A stretch of DNA of 36,026 bases from Osedax symbiont Rs1 (GCA_000416275.1 ASZJ01000144.1:1-36026), one strand, 5' to 3'; positions 26,097 to 35,676 are shown, counted from the stretch's first letter. The notes: generated by a model not told the origin, from the sequence alone. A program made the numbers and translations.

Positions 26097-26315
26097 CTAA
26101 AAAAGTTCACTGTTTTCATCAAATAAGTCATCAATTTGTTTGTCGATTTTGATCAGGATTTTATGCTCAATTTTAACATTTAGATTGATGGTGATCGGTT
26201 CTTTTGGTACTTCTATTGCTATTCTTGGCGCACAGGCGGTCAGTATAATAGCAGCGCTTAACAGCGCTCCGTTTAATAGGTAACGCCGCTTAACTACACT
26301 ATGAATTTGATTCAT
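26097..26315 (-). CDS. ynbE: YnbE-type small outer-membrane lipoprotein
   Basis: 72 residues. Type II signal peptide ending in the lipobox LTAC (Cys28), then PRIAIEVPKEPITINLNVKIEHKILIKID, a beta-strand-rich segment with the YnbE pattern EVPKEPITINLNVKI. In E. coli, YnbE lipoproteins are thought to stack as beta-strands that link YdbH to the outer membrane. A good ribosome site (GGAG, 7–8 nt) precedes ATG 26315. It lies directly before ydbL but 329 bp after ydbH, a wider gap than usual. Confidence 0.88.
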   Translation of the reverse strand: MNQIHSVVKRRYLLNGALLSAAIILTACAPRIAIEVPKEPITINLNVKIEHKILIKIDKQIDDLFDENSELF

Positions 26316-26644
26316 TAATTTCTCCAGAAATTATTCATAAGTTATTCATAAATCATTCCATAAATTAGAGCTAGGCTCTAGCAGGTGAGTGATTGAGTCG
26401 AGCTAACTTTATACTTAACACCGATTGCTCGTACAAATCAATATATTATCTACATAATAGCCTCGTCGTGTCAGTGATTGTATCTGTGAAGCACGCTTAG
26501 CAGAACAATAGACCAAGAGCGTTAGTCGCTACTTAAGTTACGCTTAACTCAATCCCTTAGCAATGGGACCTCTGAACAAGTCCCACACGGCAATAGAGCG
26601 GGCTTGTTCAGCAAGGCTAGCTAATGACTGGCAAACAAATTGAG
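26316..26644. other. 329-bp gap between ydbH and ynbE
   Basis: No gene is supported. Near ynbE there are three direct copies of ATTCATAA-like words (26331–26366) and a small AGAGC/GCTCT hairpin (26367–26379). Near the ydbH end, CTGAACAAGTCCC pairs with GCGGGCTTGTTCAG (26572–26611, about 9 perfect bp plus mismatches). An insertion relic or a separate promoter for ynbE–ydbL is possible. Confidence 0.4.
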
Positions 26645-29600
26645 CTATTGCTTACGTTGAATGTTTTGCTGAATTTTTTCACTTAAATTATCGCTAAACT
26701 GTAAGGTTTTGAGTAGCTGTAATAAATTTTCTTCGAGGTTTATTGAAAAATCAATCGGGTGACCTTGCTGCCAACCGGGGTTGCTGCCTGATAGATGGTT
26801 ATTAAGAGTGACTTGTCCATCGGGGGTGTAGTTCATCTTTATATCTAACTTATCATAGTGGAAATCTTCCAGTACTTTTAGAGCGATGCCTAAACCTGCA
26901 TTATTAGTGGCGAATGCTTTTACACTTTCATTGGCATGATAGCGGATATAGCCTGAATCCATAGTAGATATTTGACCATCCTCTACCCAAAAGTCTTTGC
27001 CGTTGAATCTAAAAGGTAGCTCGCCGATTAGCTTACCAGTAGCACTTAAACTAGGTTGCTGCTCTAAGGCTAAAACGTTATTAAGGGGCAAGTTAGTAAA
27101 ACTGAGAACGGAACTGCCTTGCAGGGGAGTCAGCCGGCTAGAGAGTCGCTTAAGCCGAATCTCGCCCTGTAATAAATTAGCTGATAAGTCTTGTAACTGG
27201 ATAGCTGCATGTTCTTGTAAAAGATTAGTGACTGTAAATTTGCCACTAATATTAGTGATAGGCAAGGTCTGCTTTACGCTCTGTATACCAATGCTGCCCG
27301 TTTGACTTAAGCGCGCATTGCGGTAATTACTAATACTCTCTAGATTGATGTTATCAACTATTAAGTTCTGTTTAGAAAAAGAAAAATTATCAATGTGGTG
27401 CTCAATCTTGGCTGATAACTTACCGTTTGAAACGGTAATGTTTCCTGTTTGTCGATAGCTGCCAGAGCTGATGCTTAAATCTTGTAGCCAAGTTACATTG
27501 ACATTTTTGAGCAAATTTTTAGCTGAACTAGCAAGCTTGATATCTTTTATTTTCCAATCGGCAGCCATGGTTTTGAAATTATTTCGACTGTTGATATTAG
27601 CCTGTATTTCAAGGGGCAGTTCAGCGTGACTCACGGTCAACTTACTGTTGTGATAACTGCCTGAAATGTCGTGATAGCCCAGTACATTTAGGTTGCCAGC
27701 CAAGGGAGTACGAGCAATGGAAAGGCCAGCTATATAAGTGCTGGCCGATATTTTTCGCGCTGCGATATTCAGTCGTTTAACATTCAAGGCCAATGAGCGG
27801 TAATCGACGCGTTTTTTTCCGACATAGAGTGCCCGTCCGCTGACCAATATCTTTAATGGGGCGATGTTTATGGCACTATAATTGATGGCTTTAGCTTGAT
27901 TTGCCTGTGGGAATAAGTCGGCAAGTACGGTATCTATATGGATCGTTGAGAGACTCACAGCCTTAATAACGGAGCTTTTTACAGGTGAGATAGTGAGTTG
28001 TTGAATAGTGGCTTTTAATCCTTCATCAATAGTTAGTGACAATAGCTGCTCTTTGATGACTAGCAAGCCTTCGAGGCCTAGTTTTATTTTTTTGAAAGGC
28101 AATGTTTTGGCCGCTAGCGAAATATCCTTAATCTGAAACCTCAGCTTGGCGCGTCTGTTTTGCGGATCAATATCATCAATGGTTAAGTTGATAGGCTGAT
28201 GGCTGATCGCACCTAGCGGAGTTTGCCAATTAGCAGCTGAAATTTGCAGTGGTACTGTATCGATCACATAGCTGGAATCCAACAGTGATACAGAGGCATT
28301 CAACTGTTGTTGGGTTTTAAGCATAAGATGATCAGAGGTCAGTGCAGCGGATTGTAGTTTAGAGAAATTTAGCCGTGTGTTATTTGCCAGCGTAAAGCTT
28401 AGGCGATGATTTTTAAGCGCAACCTGGCCCTTTAAGTCGGAGGCTAGTTGGGAAAAAGGGCTGGGGCTGACGCTTGGCTTGAAGGTGAGTTTTTTGATAT
28501 TGAAGTCGATGGCTAATTGCCGGTTCGCAATATCAATGTCGCTAACCTCAAGATCACTCGGTAGATGTTTTAGCACACCATAGGGGGTTGACCAAGGAGC
28601 AGCTGTTACAGCGATCGCCAAATCACTAAGATGGATGCCGGGTGCGCTACTCACCTTTAATTCAGAGTTCAGGCTCAGTTCGATAAAAGGATTGCTAAAT
28701 TGGGTTGCTCTTAAATCATGTACTGAAATTGAACTGTTGGGTAGTACGCTCAAATTGAACTTCGCTTGCTGCCATTGAAACGCCCCGGAGGCTTTAATAT
28801 TTATATCGGCAATCTCGATGGTTGGGGCTGAAAATAGATTAGTGGGCTGCCGCTGGGTCAGTGCTCCGGTAAAGCTACTATCTACACTGAGCATACTTAA
28901 CCAACCTTTAGCTTGCGCTTGCGCGGTATTCCAGGCAGAAGGTAGAGTGATTTGATGATTGAGCTTGGCATTGGCTATTAAATGAGTGAGGAGCTCAGCT
29001 TGTTTTTGAGGTAACCATCTGGAAGAAAATTTGAGCTGATGTAACTGGATGAGTTGCTCTACCTCTAAAAGGATCGAGTCTGGTGATGATTTAATCACCC
29101 CCTTGAAATTGATTTTATTGGTAAATGGAGCCGCTAATTCGCTACTGATTTTGTTGGATGTAGCGGCTTGTGCCACCCAGGATTGCAGCGGGCTTGGGGA
29201 TGGATTGATCGTTAAGTCAAATTGATTATTGTGCTCAAGCTGGAGTTTGGCCTTGAGTATAAAATCTTGGTTCTCAAAGTAAGCTAAAGATACAATTAAC
29301 TGGCTCGGGCGCAACAGAACATCGCCAGTGACACTGATTGTCAAATCGGAAGAAACTTGTTTGCTCAGTTGTAGGGTCTCAATGCTCAATTGCTTGAAAG
29401 GCAAGCTCACAAATAATTTTTCAGGTAAATAAGCTGCTAAATTGAATGCTCCTTGGGTGTTGATGGGCTCTTGATCACTTGCCTGAACCAGTTTTATATC
29501 CAGCTGTTTAATCTTGATACTTTTAAATTTTTGTAGAAAGAGCAACTCTTGCCAATCGTAGTCAATGCTTATACCAGAGGCAGCTATTTGCCAGTTTAGA

Positions 29601-29833
29601 TCAGCTTCAACGCTGTTTAATAACAAGTTATTAATGGTTAGCTGGTCCGCTGTCGGGTAGAGAATCTCGCTGCTTGATTGCACCGAAAATTTGCTGAGCT
29701 CTCTGCGTATTAATTCACCGATTAGATAAGGTGTGAATGTCATGCCGAGCATTAGTAAGATTAAAATGGCCAATAGGATAAAACCTAGCCATTTAAACAG
29801 TGGGTGTAATGATTTAGTAACAACTTGAGTCAT
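26645..29833 (-). CDS. ydbH: YdbH family AsmA-like envelope protein
   Basis: 1,062 residues from ATG 29833: an N-terminal membrane anchor (PLFKWLGFILLAILILLMLGM) followed by about a thousand residues of repetitive beta-strand-rich sequence, the long beta-groove type of AsmA-like bridges. The C-terminus carries the YdbH signature region, with LSATGKLIGELPFRFNGKDFWVEDGQIST and a final NLEENLLQLLKTLQFSDNLSEKI. In E. coli YdbH, with TamB and YhdP, carries glycerophospholipid from inner to outer membrane. The frame is open to GTG 29878, but ATG 29833 begins the usual short cytoplasmic tail. It heads the ydbH–ynbE–ydbL set. Confidence 0.9.
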   Translation of the reverse strand: MTQVVTKSLHPLFKWLGFILLAILILLMLGMTFTPYLIGELIRRELSKFSVQSSSEILYPTADQLTINNLLLNSVEADLNWQIAASGISIDYDWQELLFLQKFKSIKIKQLDIKLVQASDQEPINTQGAFNLAAYLPEKLFVSLPFKQLSIETLQLSKQVSSDLTISVTGDVLLRPSQLIVSLAYFENQDFILKAKLQLEHNNQFDLTINPSPSPLQSWVAQAATSNKISSELAAPFTNKINFKGVIKSSPDSILLEVEQLIQLHQLKFSSRWLPQKQAELLTHLIANAKLNHQITLPSAWNTAQAQAKGWLSMLSVDSSFTGALTQRQPTNLFSAPTIEIADINIKASGAFQWQQAKFNLSVLPNSSISVHDLRATQFSNPFIELSLNSELKVSSAPGIHLSDLAIAVTAAPWSTPYGVLKHLPSDLEVSDIDIANRQLAIDFNIKKLTFKPSVSPSPFSQLASDLKGQVALKNHRLSFTLANNTRLNFSKLQSAALTSDHLMLKTQQQLNASVSLLDSSYVIDTVPLQISAANWQTPLGAISHQPINLTIDDIDPQNRRAKLRFQIKDISLAAKTLPFKKIKLGLEGLLVIKEQLLSLTIDEGLKATIQQLTISPVKSSVIKAVSLSTIHIDTVLADLFPQANQAKAINYSAINIAPLKILVSGRALYVGKKRVDYRSLALNVKRLNIAARKISASTYIAGLSIARTPLAGNLNVLGYHDISGSYHNSKLTVSHAELPLEIQANINSRNNFKTMAADWKIKDIKLASSAKNLLKNVNVTWLQDLSISSGSYRQTGNITVSNGKLSAKIEHHIDNFSFSKQNLIVDNINLESISNYRNARLSQTGSIGIQSVKQTLPITNISGKFTVTNLLQEHAAIQLQDLSANLLQGEIRLKRLSSRLTPLQGSSVLSFTNLPLNNVLALEQQPSLSATGKLIGELPFRFNGKDFWVEDGQISTMDSGYIRYHANESVKAFATNNAGLGIALKVLEDFHYDKLDIKMNYTPDGQVTLNNHLSGSNPGWQQGHPIDFSINLEENLLQLLKTLQFSDNLSEKIQQNIQRKQ

Positions 29834-30107
29834 AAAACCATCATAGTTATTTAGCGAAAAAATTAAACAATTAACCACCTTGCTTGGTCTTTAGTCTGCA
29901 ATAGTGGAGTTAAAAGGGTGATTTAGTGCAAAATATTGGTTTGCTGTAAGCTGATTGCTGAAAATCAAGTGTCGCTACTCAATCTTAGGAGCACAGTTGT
30001 TGATAGCTAATATATGTCATGCTGTTAAAATGGCGAACTTTTAATAGCGGGTAATGTGTAAAAATTTTACTTTGCAAATCGATAAACTATATTTTTAAGG
30101 TGATGGT

Positions 30108-30458
30108 GTGGATACAACGATTTTATTTCTAGTGACAGGTTTTGTTTCAATGTCGGCAGCGCTTAGTGCCAGTGCCTTAAACAAGGTGCCTAAAGAGCAA
30201 AGAACAGGTTTTTTAGCCACCAATAATGGAGCGCTCTGTGTGGTGATGGCAGGGAATATTGCAGCAGCTACACTATTGGCCGCTATGGCTTACGGTTTTA
30301 AAAACTTACATTGGGCACTACCGTTATCCTGCATGTTTATTAGCTTTCCATTAGTTCACATATTGGTAATGCAAAAAATAATAGGCAATAAGCGGACTTT
30401 TTATATGATGATCATCCCCACTGTGATTAGTGCCTCTTCCTTATATATATATTGGTAG
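30108..30458 (+). CDS. Small integral membrane protein of unknown function
   Basis: Not recognised. 116 residues with about four predicted membrane helices (near 4–23, 43–63, 68–90 and 96–114), separated by short basic loops (NKVPKEQR, KIIGNKR). The start is GTG 30108: the alternative ATG at 30103 is out of frame and stops at once, and AAGGTGAT stands at a suitable distance. Only 6 bp separate its stop from the ATG of rmuC, so the pair is almost certainly co-translated. A role linked to RmuC is not implied by anything else seen. Confidence 0.75.
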   Translation: MDTTILFLVTGFVSMSAALSASALNKVPKEQRTGFLATNNGALCVVMAGNIAAATLLAAMAYGFKNLHWALPLSCMFISFPLVHILVMQKIIGNKRTFYMMIIPTVISASSLYIYW

Positions 30459-30464
30459 GTGATT

Positions 30465-31940
30465 ATGTTGTCAGATGGACTAAATTTGCCGAGCTTAATC
30501 GTCGGTGTGCTGAGCATGTTTTTAATCAGTGCCATCGTCATCTTATGGTTAATTCATTTAGCATCTAAACAGCGCCAACAGTTAACATTTAAACTGCAGT
30601 TATTACAAGACAGAGAAAAAAACACCCACTTCCAGCTTGAAATACAATGTCAGCAAAGTCAGAAATTGCAACAAAAGAACGTATCTATAGAAGAGCTTTT
30701 GCATCGGGAGCAGGTAAACAGCGCACAGCTAAAAGAGCAATTAAAAAATCTAGAGTTTGCAGAGCAAAATAAAGAGAAAGCGCAGCAAGAAAGTGATAAT
30801 TTTCGTGATTTACTGGTTACAGCTAATCAGAAAGTAGCAGAGCTTGAAATACGCATATCAAGTGAGCGAAAAATCAGCGCAGAAAAATCGCAGCTATTTA
30901 CTCAGGCCCGCGATCAGCTGAAGCAAGATTTTGAAAACCTAGCGAATAAAATTTTCACCGATAAAACAGCGATTTTCAATAGAGATAGCCGCGAGTCACT
31001 GACCCATATATTAAACCCGCTAAAAGAACAAATAGGTGACTTTAAGCGCAAGGTGGAAGATAGCTACGAAAAAGAGTCAAAGGATCGACATGCCCTATAC
31101 CAACAGATCAATCAATTAAAGCAGTTAAATCAACAAATGAGTCAAGATGCTATCAACCTCACCCAAGCGTTAAAAGGTGATAGCAAAATCCAGGGAAATT
31201 GGGGTGAGGTTATATTAGAGCGAGTGCTTGAAGAGTCCGGGCTGCGCAAAGGGCATGAATATGAAACACAAATTTCCCTGACAGCGAATGGTAAAAGGTA
31301 TCAACCAGATGTAATTGTGCGCTTACCAGAAGAAAAGGACATGATTATCGATGCTAAAGTATCGCTTACCGGTTATGAGCGATACTGTAGCGAAGTTGAT
31401 GCAACAACAAGAGAGCAGTACTTAATTGAACATGTGCAATCTTTGCGCAACCATATTAGAGGGTTGAGTCAAAAATCCTATGAGAAATTGGAAAATATCC
31501 GCAGTTTAGACTTTGTCTTGATGTTTGTCCCGATAGAAGCAGCATTTTTACTAGCCCTGCAGCACGATCAAAGCTTGTTTCGATACGCTTTCCAGCGCAA
31601 CATAATTTTAGTATGCCCGACCACTCTGCTGGTTACTTTGCGGACAGTGCAAAATATTTGGCGCTTTGAACAGCAAAATCAAAATGCCCAGGCAATTGCT
31701 AGCCGAGGTGCGGAACTTTACGATAAATTTGTCAACTTTGTGGAATCTATGGATGATTTAGGTAAGCATCTAGAGAGAGCGCAAACGGCTTATGAAGACA
31801 GCTACAAGCGGCTGTCGACTGGTCGAGGCAGTTTAGTCAGTCAGGCAGTTACTTTAACCAAGCTGGGTGTCAATGCTAAAAAGCAGTTGCCGAGCGCACT
31901 TACCCAGAACATTGATTTGGTGGTGCCTAAGCAAACATAA
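30465..31940 (+). CDS. rmuC: DNA recombination protein RmuC
   Basis: 491 residues from ATG 30465 (GTG 30459 is an in-frame alternative). An N-terminal membrane helix (LIVGVLSMFLISAIVILWLIHLA) precedes a long coiled coil of about 60–230, then the RmuC domain: GNWGEVILERVLEESGLRKGHEY, and YQPDVIVRLPEEKDMIIDAKVSL, which contains the D…DAK pattern of a PD-(D/E)xK nuclease-like fold. Further on are FVPIEAAFLLAL and NIILVCPTTLLVTLRTV. RmuC limits inversions at short inverted repeats in E. coli, which is notable in a genome holding many palindromic repeats. Confidence 0.95.
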   Translation: MLSDGLNLPSLIVGVLSMFLISAIVILWLIHLASKQRQQLTFKLQLLQDREKNTHFQLEIQCQQSQKLQQKNVSIEELLHREQVNSAQLKEQLKNLEFAEQNKEKAQQESDNFRDLLVTANQKVAELEIRISSERKISAEKSQLFTQARDQLKQDFENLANKIFTDKTAIFNRDSRESLTHILNPLKEQIGDFKRKVEDSYEKESKDRHALYQQINQLKQLNQQMSQDAINLTQALKGDSKIQGNWGEVILERVLEESGLRKGHEYETQISLTANGKRYQPDVIVRLPEEKDMIIDAKVSLTGYERYCSEVDATTREQYLIEHVQSLRNHIRGLSQKSYEKLENIRSLDFVLMFVPIEAAFLLALQHDQSLFRYAFQRNIILVCPTTLLVTLRTVQNIWRFEQQNQNAQAIASRGAELYDKFVNFVESMDDLGKHLERAQTAYEDSYKRLSTGRGSLVSQAVTLTKLGVNAKKQLPSALTQNIDLVVPKQT

Positions 31941-32171
31941 GCAGGGCTGAATGAACGGTGCTCGCACAGTGAATCTAAATATAGATTCTGCTATAACTCA
32001 ATATGCTTGCACATTCATGGAAGAGTAAGCATATCGCGGTTAATAAAGCCTGCGCAGTGGGGCGTCTTTTTATATAGGCGCTTAAAATTGCGTCCAGCAA
32101 GCGCAAAATAATGGCTAATAAACCAGTCAAAAACTGATTGGGCTTGGTCAAAAATTATTGGTTAGCTAGTT

Positions 32172-32246
32172 CCTGAATCAGTGACTGCACTGCATTACAT
32201 AGCATAAACTCTTGATTCTATATCACTTTGAAGTCACGGATCCAGG
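32172..32246. repeat. Interspersed palindromic repeat, copy 6 (short form)
   Basis: 75 bp with ends CCTGAATCAGTGACT and AGTCACGGATCCAGG, inverted with two mismatches in 15. The interior CATAGCATAAACTCTTGATTCTATATCACTTTGA matches the outer portions of the long copy at 8684 in the same orientation, with the long-form interior absent. Confidence 0.85.
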
Positions 32247-32550
32247 TAGTTTTTTGGAAAAACCTTTAAACAGCAAGATTTTTGCAATTCAGTCATTCAC
32301 ACCAACTTTTTCAGTATCGGTTGTTAGCGGATCAGCAGAGACATTTTTTTCTGAGATATACGCCCTATAAAGCCTGCTTGAAAACAAATTGCTGAAAATA
32401 TGAGCATAAATGAGCGGTTTTTCGCTATAGCTTCGACGTTGAAATTCGATGTTTTCTATATATGGTATAGGCTGGCTTAAAAAACGCTATATGTAGTGTT
32501 TCGTTGGCAGATGATAAGGTGTTTAAAGATAAACAAAGAGCAGAAAATCT

Positions 32551-32663
32551 ATCAAAATCTAATTTTGATGCGTCTTTAATATGTCAAAATTAACTCTTGA
32601 AAGATTAGTATAAATCAAAACTTAATATTGATTATATATTATAAATCAAAATCCAATATTGAT
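32551..32663. repeat. Four 19-bp imperfect palindromes at a 31–32 bp period
   Basis: Copies at 32551–32569, 32583–32601, 32614–32632 and 32645–32663. Consensus ATCAAAA-(C/T)-(C/T)-(T/C)AAT-(A/T)-TTGAT; copies 3 and 4 are almost identical, and copy 2 matches copy 3 at about 13 of 19 positions. Each is a dyad (ATCAA…TTGAT). The start-to-start distances of 32, 31 and 31 bp are about three helical turns, placing all sites on one face of DNA. They could be regulator sites or iterons. Confidence 0.65.
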
Positions 32664-32861
32664 TTATATAATGAAATTATCTATAGGTATTATTTAAGAA
32701 TTATAATATTAGAATTAGCTGTTGATTATCGAGTAAAGTAGCTAAGTCCCTTGTGCATCGTGGGGTTGGGAGAAATTAATATATTATAAATCATATAAAA
32801 AGCTGGCTTCTTCTGGTTATTTTTTGTACATTACTAATTAATATTATTTATGAACTTTTAC

Positions 32862-32889
32862 TGATTTATATTAAAGTCTGGCGTATAAT
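32862..32889 (+). promoter_or_regulatory. Candidate ftsA promoter
   Basis: TATAAT (32884–32889) is a perfect −10 located 54 bp before the ftsA ATG. The upstream region (CTGATT/TGATTT at 16–17 bp) is a weak −35. The array of palindromes ends about 200 bp further upstream. Confidence 0.4.
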
Positions 32890-32942
32890 TCTAAAAATAT
32901 ATAATTGTTAAGTTTTGATTTTTATACCAAACGGTTTATTTA

Positions 32943-34247
32943 ATGAATATTGAGCACAACATGATCGTAGCTTTAGACATCGGGACCTCGAAAGTGGTCT
33001 GTCTGGTCGGTGAAATATCCGTAGACGGGCAAATTGAGGTAATAGGTGTCGGTTCGCATCCTTCTAAAGGATTGAAGAAAGGTGTGGTTGTTAATATTGA
33101 ATCTACAGTGAGCTCAATTCAGCGCGCAGTAGAAGAAGCAGAATTAATGGCTGGATGTAAAATACATTCAGTGACAGTAGGGATTGCCGGTAGCCACATC
33201 AGCAGTCAAAATTCACATGGCATTGTCGCTGTTCGTGAAGGGGAAGTGACGGAATTTGATCTCGAGCGAGTGATCGATGCAGCGAGTGCCGTCGCCATAC
33301 CTGCTGATCGGCGTATTATTCACATTTTGCCGCAAGAGTATTTAATTGATCACCAAGAGGGGATCAAAGAGCCGCTCGGTATGTCCGGGGTTCGTCTCGA
33401 GGCAAAAGTACATTTAGTGACCGGGGCTGCCAACGCCATTCAAAATATTGAAAAGTGTGTGCGCCGCTGTGGATTAGAAGTTGACGGTGTCGTGTTGGAA
33501 CAGCTCGCCTCATCTTATGCCGTGTTAACGGCTGATGAAAAAGATCTTGGCGTATGTATGGTTGATATCGGTGGTGGTACGACTGATATAGCAATCTTTA
33601 CCCAGGGCTCTATTCGTCATACTGGGGTGATCCCTGTCGCCGGTGATCAAGTGACTAACGACATAGCGATGGCATTGCGAACGCCAAGTTTTCACGCCGA
33701 TCAATTGAAAGTTAAGTACGCTTGCTGTCTAGCACAGTTAGCCAGTGCTGATGAAACGATTAAAGTACCGAGTGTCGGGGATAGGCCGCCGAGAGATTTA
33801 AGCCGCCAAGCTTTAGCGGAAGTCGTTGAACCTAGATACGATGAACTATTTACCTTAGTTCAAGATGAATTGCGGCGCAGCGGTTATGACAACTTAATTG
33901 CTGCGGGTGTGGTCTTAACGGGTGGTACTTCCAAAATGGAAGGTGCGGTCGAGTTGGCGGAAGAGATATTTCATATGCCAGTGCGTTTAGCGATACCTAA
34001 AGGTGTCAATGGAATGGGTGATATATTACAAAATCCGATTTTCTCTACCAGTATCGGCCTGTTACATTATGCCAGAGAAGATCAACCGCAAGGTAGCAGT
34101 GCATCGCCAACCAAGCGAACGGTAGAAATAAATAAGCCGATCTCGCCAGAGGTGATAAAGCCATCATCATCGGCAATAGCAAGAAAGAATAGTAATCAAC
34201 CCAATGTGTTAAGTCGTTTTAAGTCATGGTTGACAGGAAATTTTTAA
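32943..34247 (+). CDS. ftsA: Cell division protein FtsA
   Basis: Actin-like ATPase that ties FtsZ filaments to the inner membrane and recruits later division proteins. 434 residues. Phosphate-1 motif ALDIGTSKVV at 10–19; SHE/1C region with VEEAELMAGC and AGSHISS; phosphate-2 VDIGGGTTDIAIF; adenosine motif VVLTGGTSKMEG. The C-terminal amphipathic membrane-targeting helix is intact (LSRFKSWLTGNF). No clear Shine–Dalgarno is seen before ATG 32943 (ACGGTTTATTTA), so translation initiation may be weak. It is followed by ftsZ after 202 bp, but ftsQ, ddl and murC are not upstream. Confidence 0.97.
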   Translation: MNIEHNMIVALDIGTSKVVCLVGEISVDGQIEVIGVGSHPSKGLKKGVVVNIESTVSSIQRAVEEAELMAGCKIHSVTVGIAGSHISSQNSHGIVAVREGEVTEFDLERVIDAASAVAIPADRRIIHILPQEYLIDHQEGIKEPLGMSGVRLEAKVHLVTGAANAIQNIEKCVRRCGLEVDGVVLEQLASSYAVLTADEKDLGVCMVDIGGGTTDIAIFTQGSIRHTGVIPVAGDQVTNDIAMALRTPSFHADQLKVKYACCLAQLASADETIKVPSVGDRPPRDLSRQALAEVVEPRYDELFTLVQDELRRSGYDNLIAAGVVLTGGTSKMEGAVELAEEIFHMPVRLAIPKGVNGMGDILQNPIFSTSIGLLHYAREDQPQGSSASPTKRTVEINKPISPEVIKPSSSAIARKNSNQPNVLSRFKSWLTGNF

Positions 34248-34449
34248 TTTAGTGTAAATGACAACTATTTAAATAGTTACATAGCACTAAATTTAACACG
34301 AACAACAAGAAGACTGGCGTGACTTGCTAGTGATCTTGAAGATATAGATAAAGCAACTTAGTTTGTTAGTAAAAGCTATCTTCAATTAGTAAGCAGTAGT
34401 TAAGTCATCTTAGATTGAGAAAAGGGCATAGCCCAATAGGAGAGAGATC

Positions 34450-35676
34450 ATGTTTGAACTGGCAGATAGTCTACCAGAAAACGCCGTCATCAAGGTATTT
34501 GGAGTAGGTGGCGGTGGCGGTAATGCTGTGCAGCACATGTTGACCACTGATATTGAAGGGGTTGAATTTATCTGTGCAAACACAGATGCACAAGCGTTAC
34601 ATGGTATGACAACAGGTTCTATGATCCAAATTGGTGGTGAGCTAACCAAAGGTTTAGGTGCTGGTGCTAACCCTGAAGTAGGTCGACAGGCAGCACAGGA
34701 AGATCGCAAGCAGATTGCTGAAATGATCGAAGGCGCCGATATGATTTTTATCACAGCGGGAATGGGAGGGGGTACTGGTACAGGTGCCGCGCCAATTGTT
34801 GCTGAGATAGCTAAAGAATTAGGTATATTGACAGTGGCTGTTGTCACTAAGCCGTTTCCTTTTGAAGGGCGTAAAAGGATGCGTATCGCTGAAGAGGGGA
34901 TAAATGAGTTAAAAGATCATGTAGATTCTCTAATCATTATTCCCAACGAAAAATTAATGCAAGTGATGGGTAAAAATTGTTCACTGATCAATGCCTTTAA
35001 TGCCGCTAACGATGTGCTATCTAATGCGGTTCGCGGTATTGCAGATTTGATTACTCGTCCAGGCATGATCAATGTCGATTTCGCCGACGTGCGTGCTGTA
35101 ATGGCATCCATGGGAATGGCAATGATGGGAACGGGCAGTGCAACTGGAGATGACCGTGCGGTTGTCGCCACTGAAGCAGCCATTAAGAGCCCTCTTTTAG
35201 AAGATGTCGATTTAAAAGGCGCCAGTGGCATTTTGGTAAATATTACCGCCGGTTTAGACCTTAGCTTAGGTGAATTTACTGAAGTTGGTCAGATTATAGA
35301 AGAGTACGCCTCTGAAAATGCCACAGTTGTAGTCGGCACTGTTATCGATCCGGATATGACTGACGAATTGCGAGTTACTGTTGTTGCCACTGGTCTAGTG
35401 GTTAATTCTGCAGAGCAAGTAAAGTTAGAAACCCAGCAAGTGAAAGTGGCAGCCAGTGGTGGATCTTCAACCCGCAGCACTGTCTCAGGAAATTACTCAC
35501 AGCATCAAATGGATCTGCCGGTTAAAAACAAAATCAAAACCCGTGATCTTAAAGGCCGAACTCACTTACAAGAACATGTTGAAGTGACTGTCGAGCCAGA
35601 GCCTTTAAAGAAAACCGGCACTGGTGATTTAGACTTTTTAGACATCCCTGCTTTTTTACGTCGCCAAGCTGATTAA
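34450..35676 (+). CDS. ftsZ: Cell division protein FtsZ
   Basis: Tubulin-like GTPase that forms the division ring. 408 residues. Nucleotide-binding [13 protein letters not shown] and the tubulin signature [11 protein letters not shown]3/T5 loops NTDAQAL and TKPFPFEG, and the T7 synergy loop [11 protein letters not shown] for GTP hydrolysis. The conserved C-terminal peptide [15 protein letters not shown], the docking site for FtsA and ZipA, is intact after a variable linker. Ribosome site AGGAGAG. The 202-bp ftsA–ftsZ gap may hold an ftsZ promoter. A terminator follows, and lpxC, its usual downstream neighbour, is not there. Confidence 0.98.
   Translation: MFELADSLPENAVIKVFGVGGGGGNAVQHMLTTDIEGVEFICANTDAQALHGMTTGSMIQIGGELTKGLGAGANPEVGRQAAQEDRKQIAEMIEGADMIFITAGMGGGTGTGAAPIVAEIAKELGILTVAVVTKPFPFEGRKRMRIAEEGINELKDHVDSLIIIPNEKLMQVMGKNCSLINAFNAANDVLSNAVRGIADLITRPGMINVDFADVRAVMASMGMAMMGTGSATGDDRAVVATEAAIKSPLLEDVDLKGASGILVNITAGLDLSLGEFTEVGQIIEEYASENATVVVGTVIDPDMTDELRVTVVATGLVVNSAEQVKLETQQVKVAASGGSSTRSTVSGNYSQHQMDLPVKNKIKTRDLKGRTHLQEHVEVTVEPEPLKKTGTGDLDFLDIPAFLRRQAD

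Larger units (their letters stand above)
31941..32942. other. 1-kb non-coding, AT-rich region upstream of ftsA
   Basis: No gene is supported on either strand. It contains hairpins after rmuC (31971–31988; 32001–32034 with an 8-bp ATATGCTT/AAGCATAT stem), a short-form palindromic repeat (32172–32246), a four-copy periodic repeat (32551–32663), a very AT-rich tract (32580–32740), and a TATAAT box near 32884. For the start of a cell-division gene normally preceded closely by ftsQ, this is exceptionally long. Confidence 0.6.

Noticed and set aside
32551-32663. CRISPR array interpretation of the periodic repeats
   Set aside because: Repeats are only 19 bp and diverge from each other, spacers are 12–13 bp of AT-rich sequence, and no cas genes are present.
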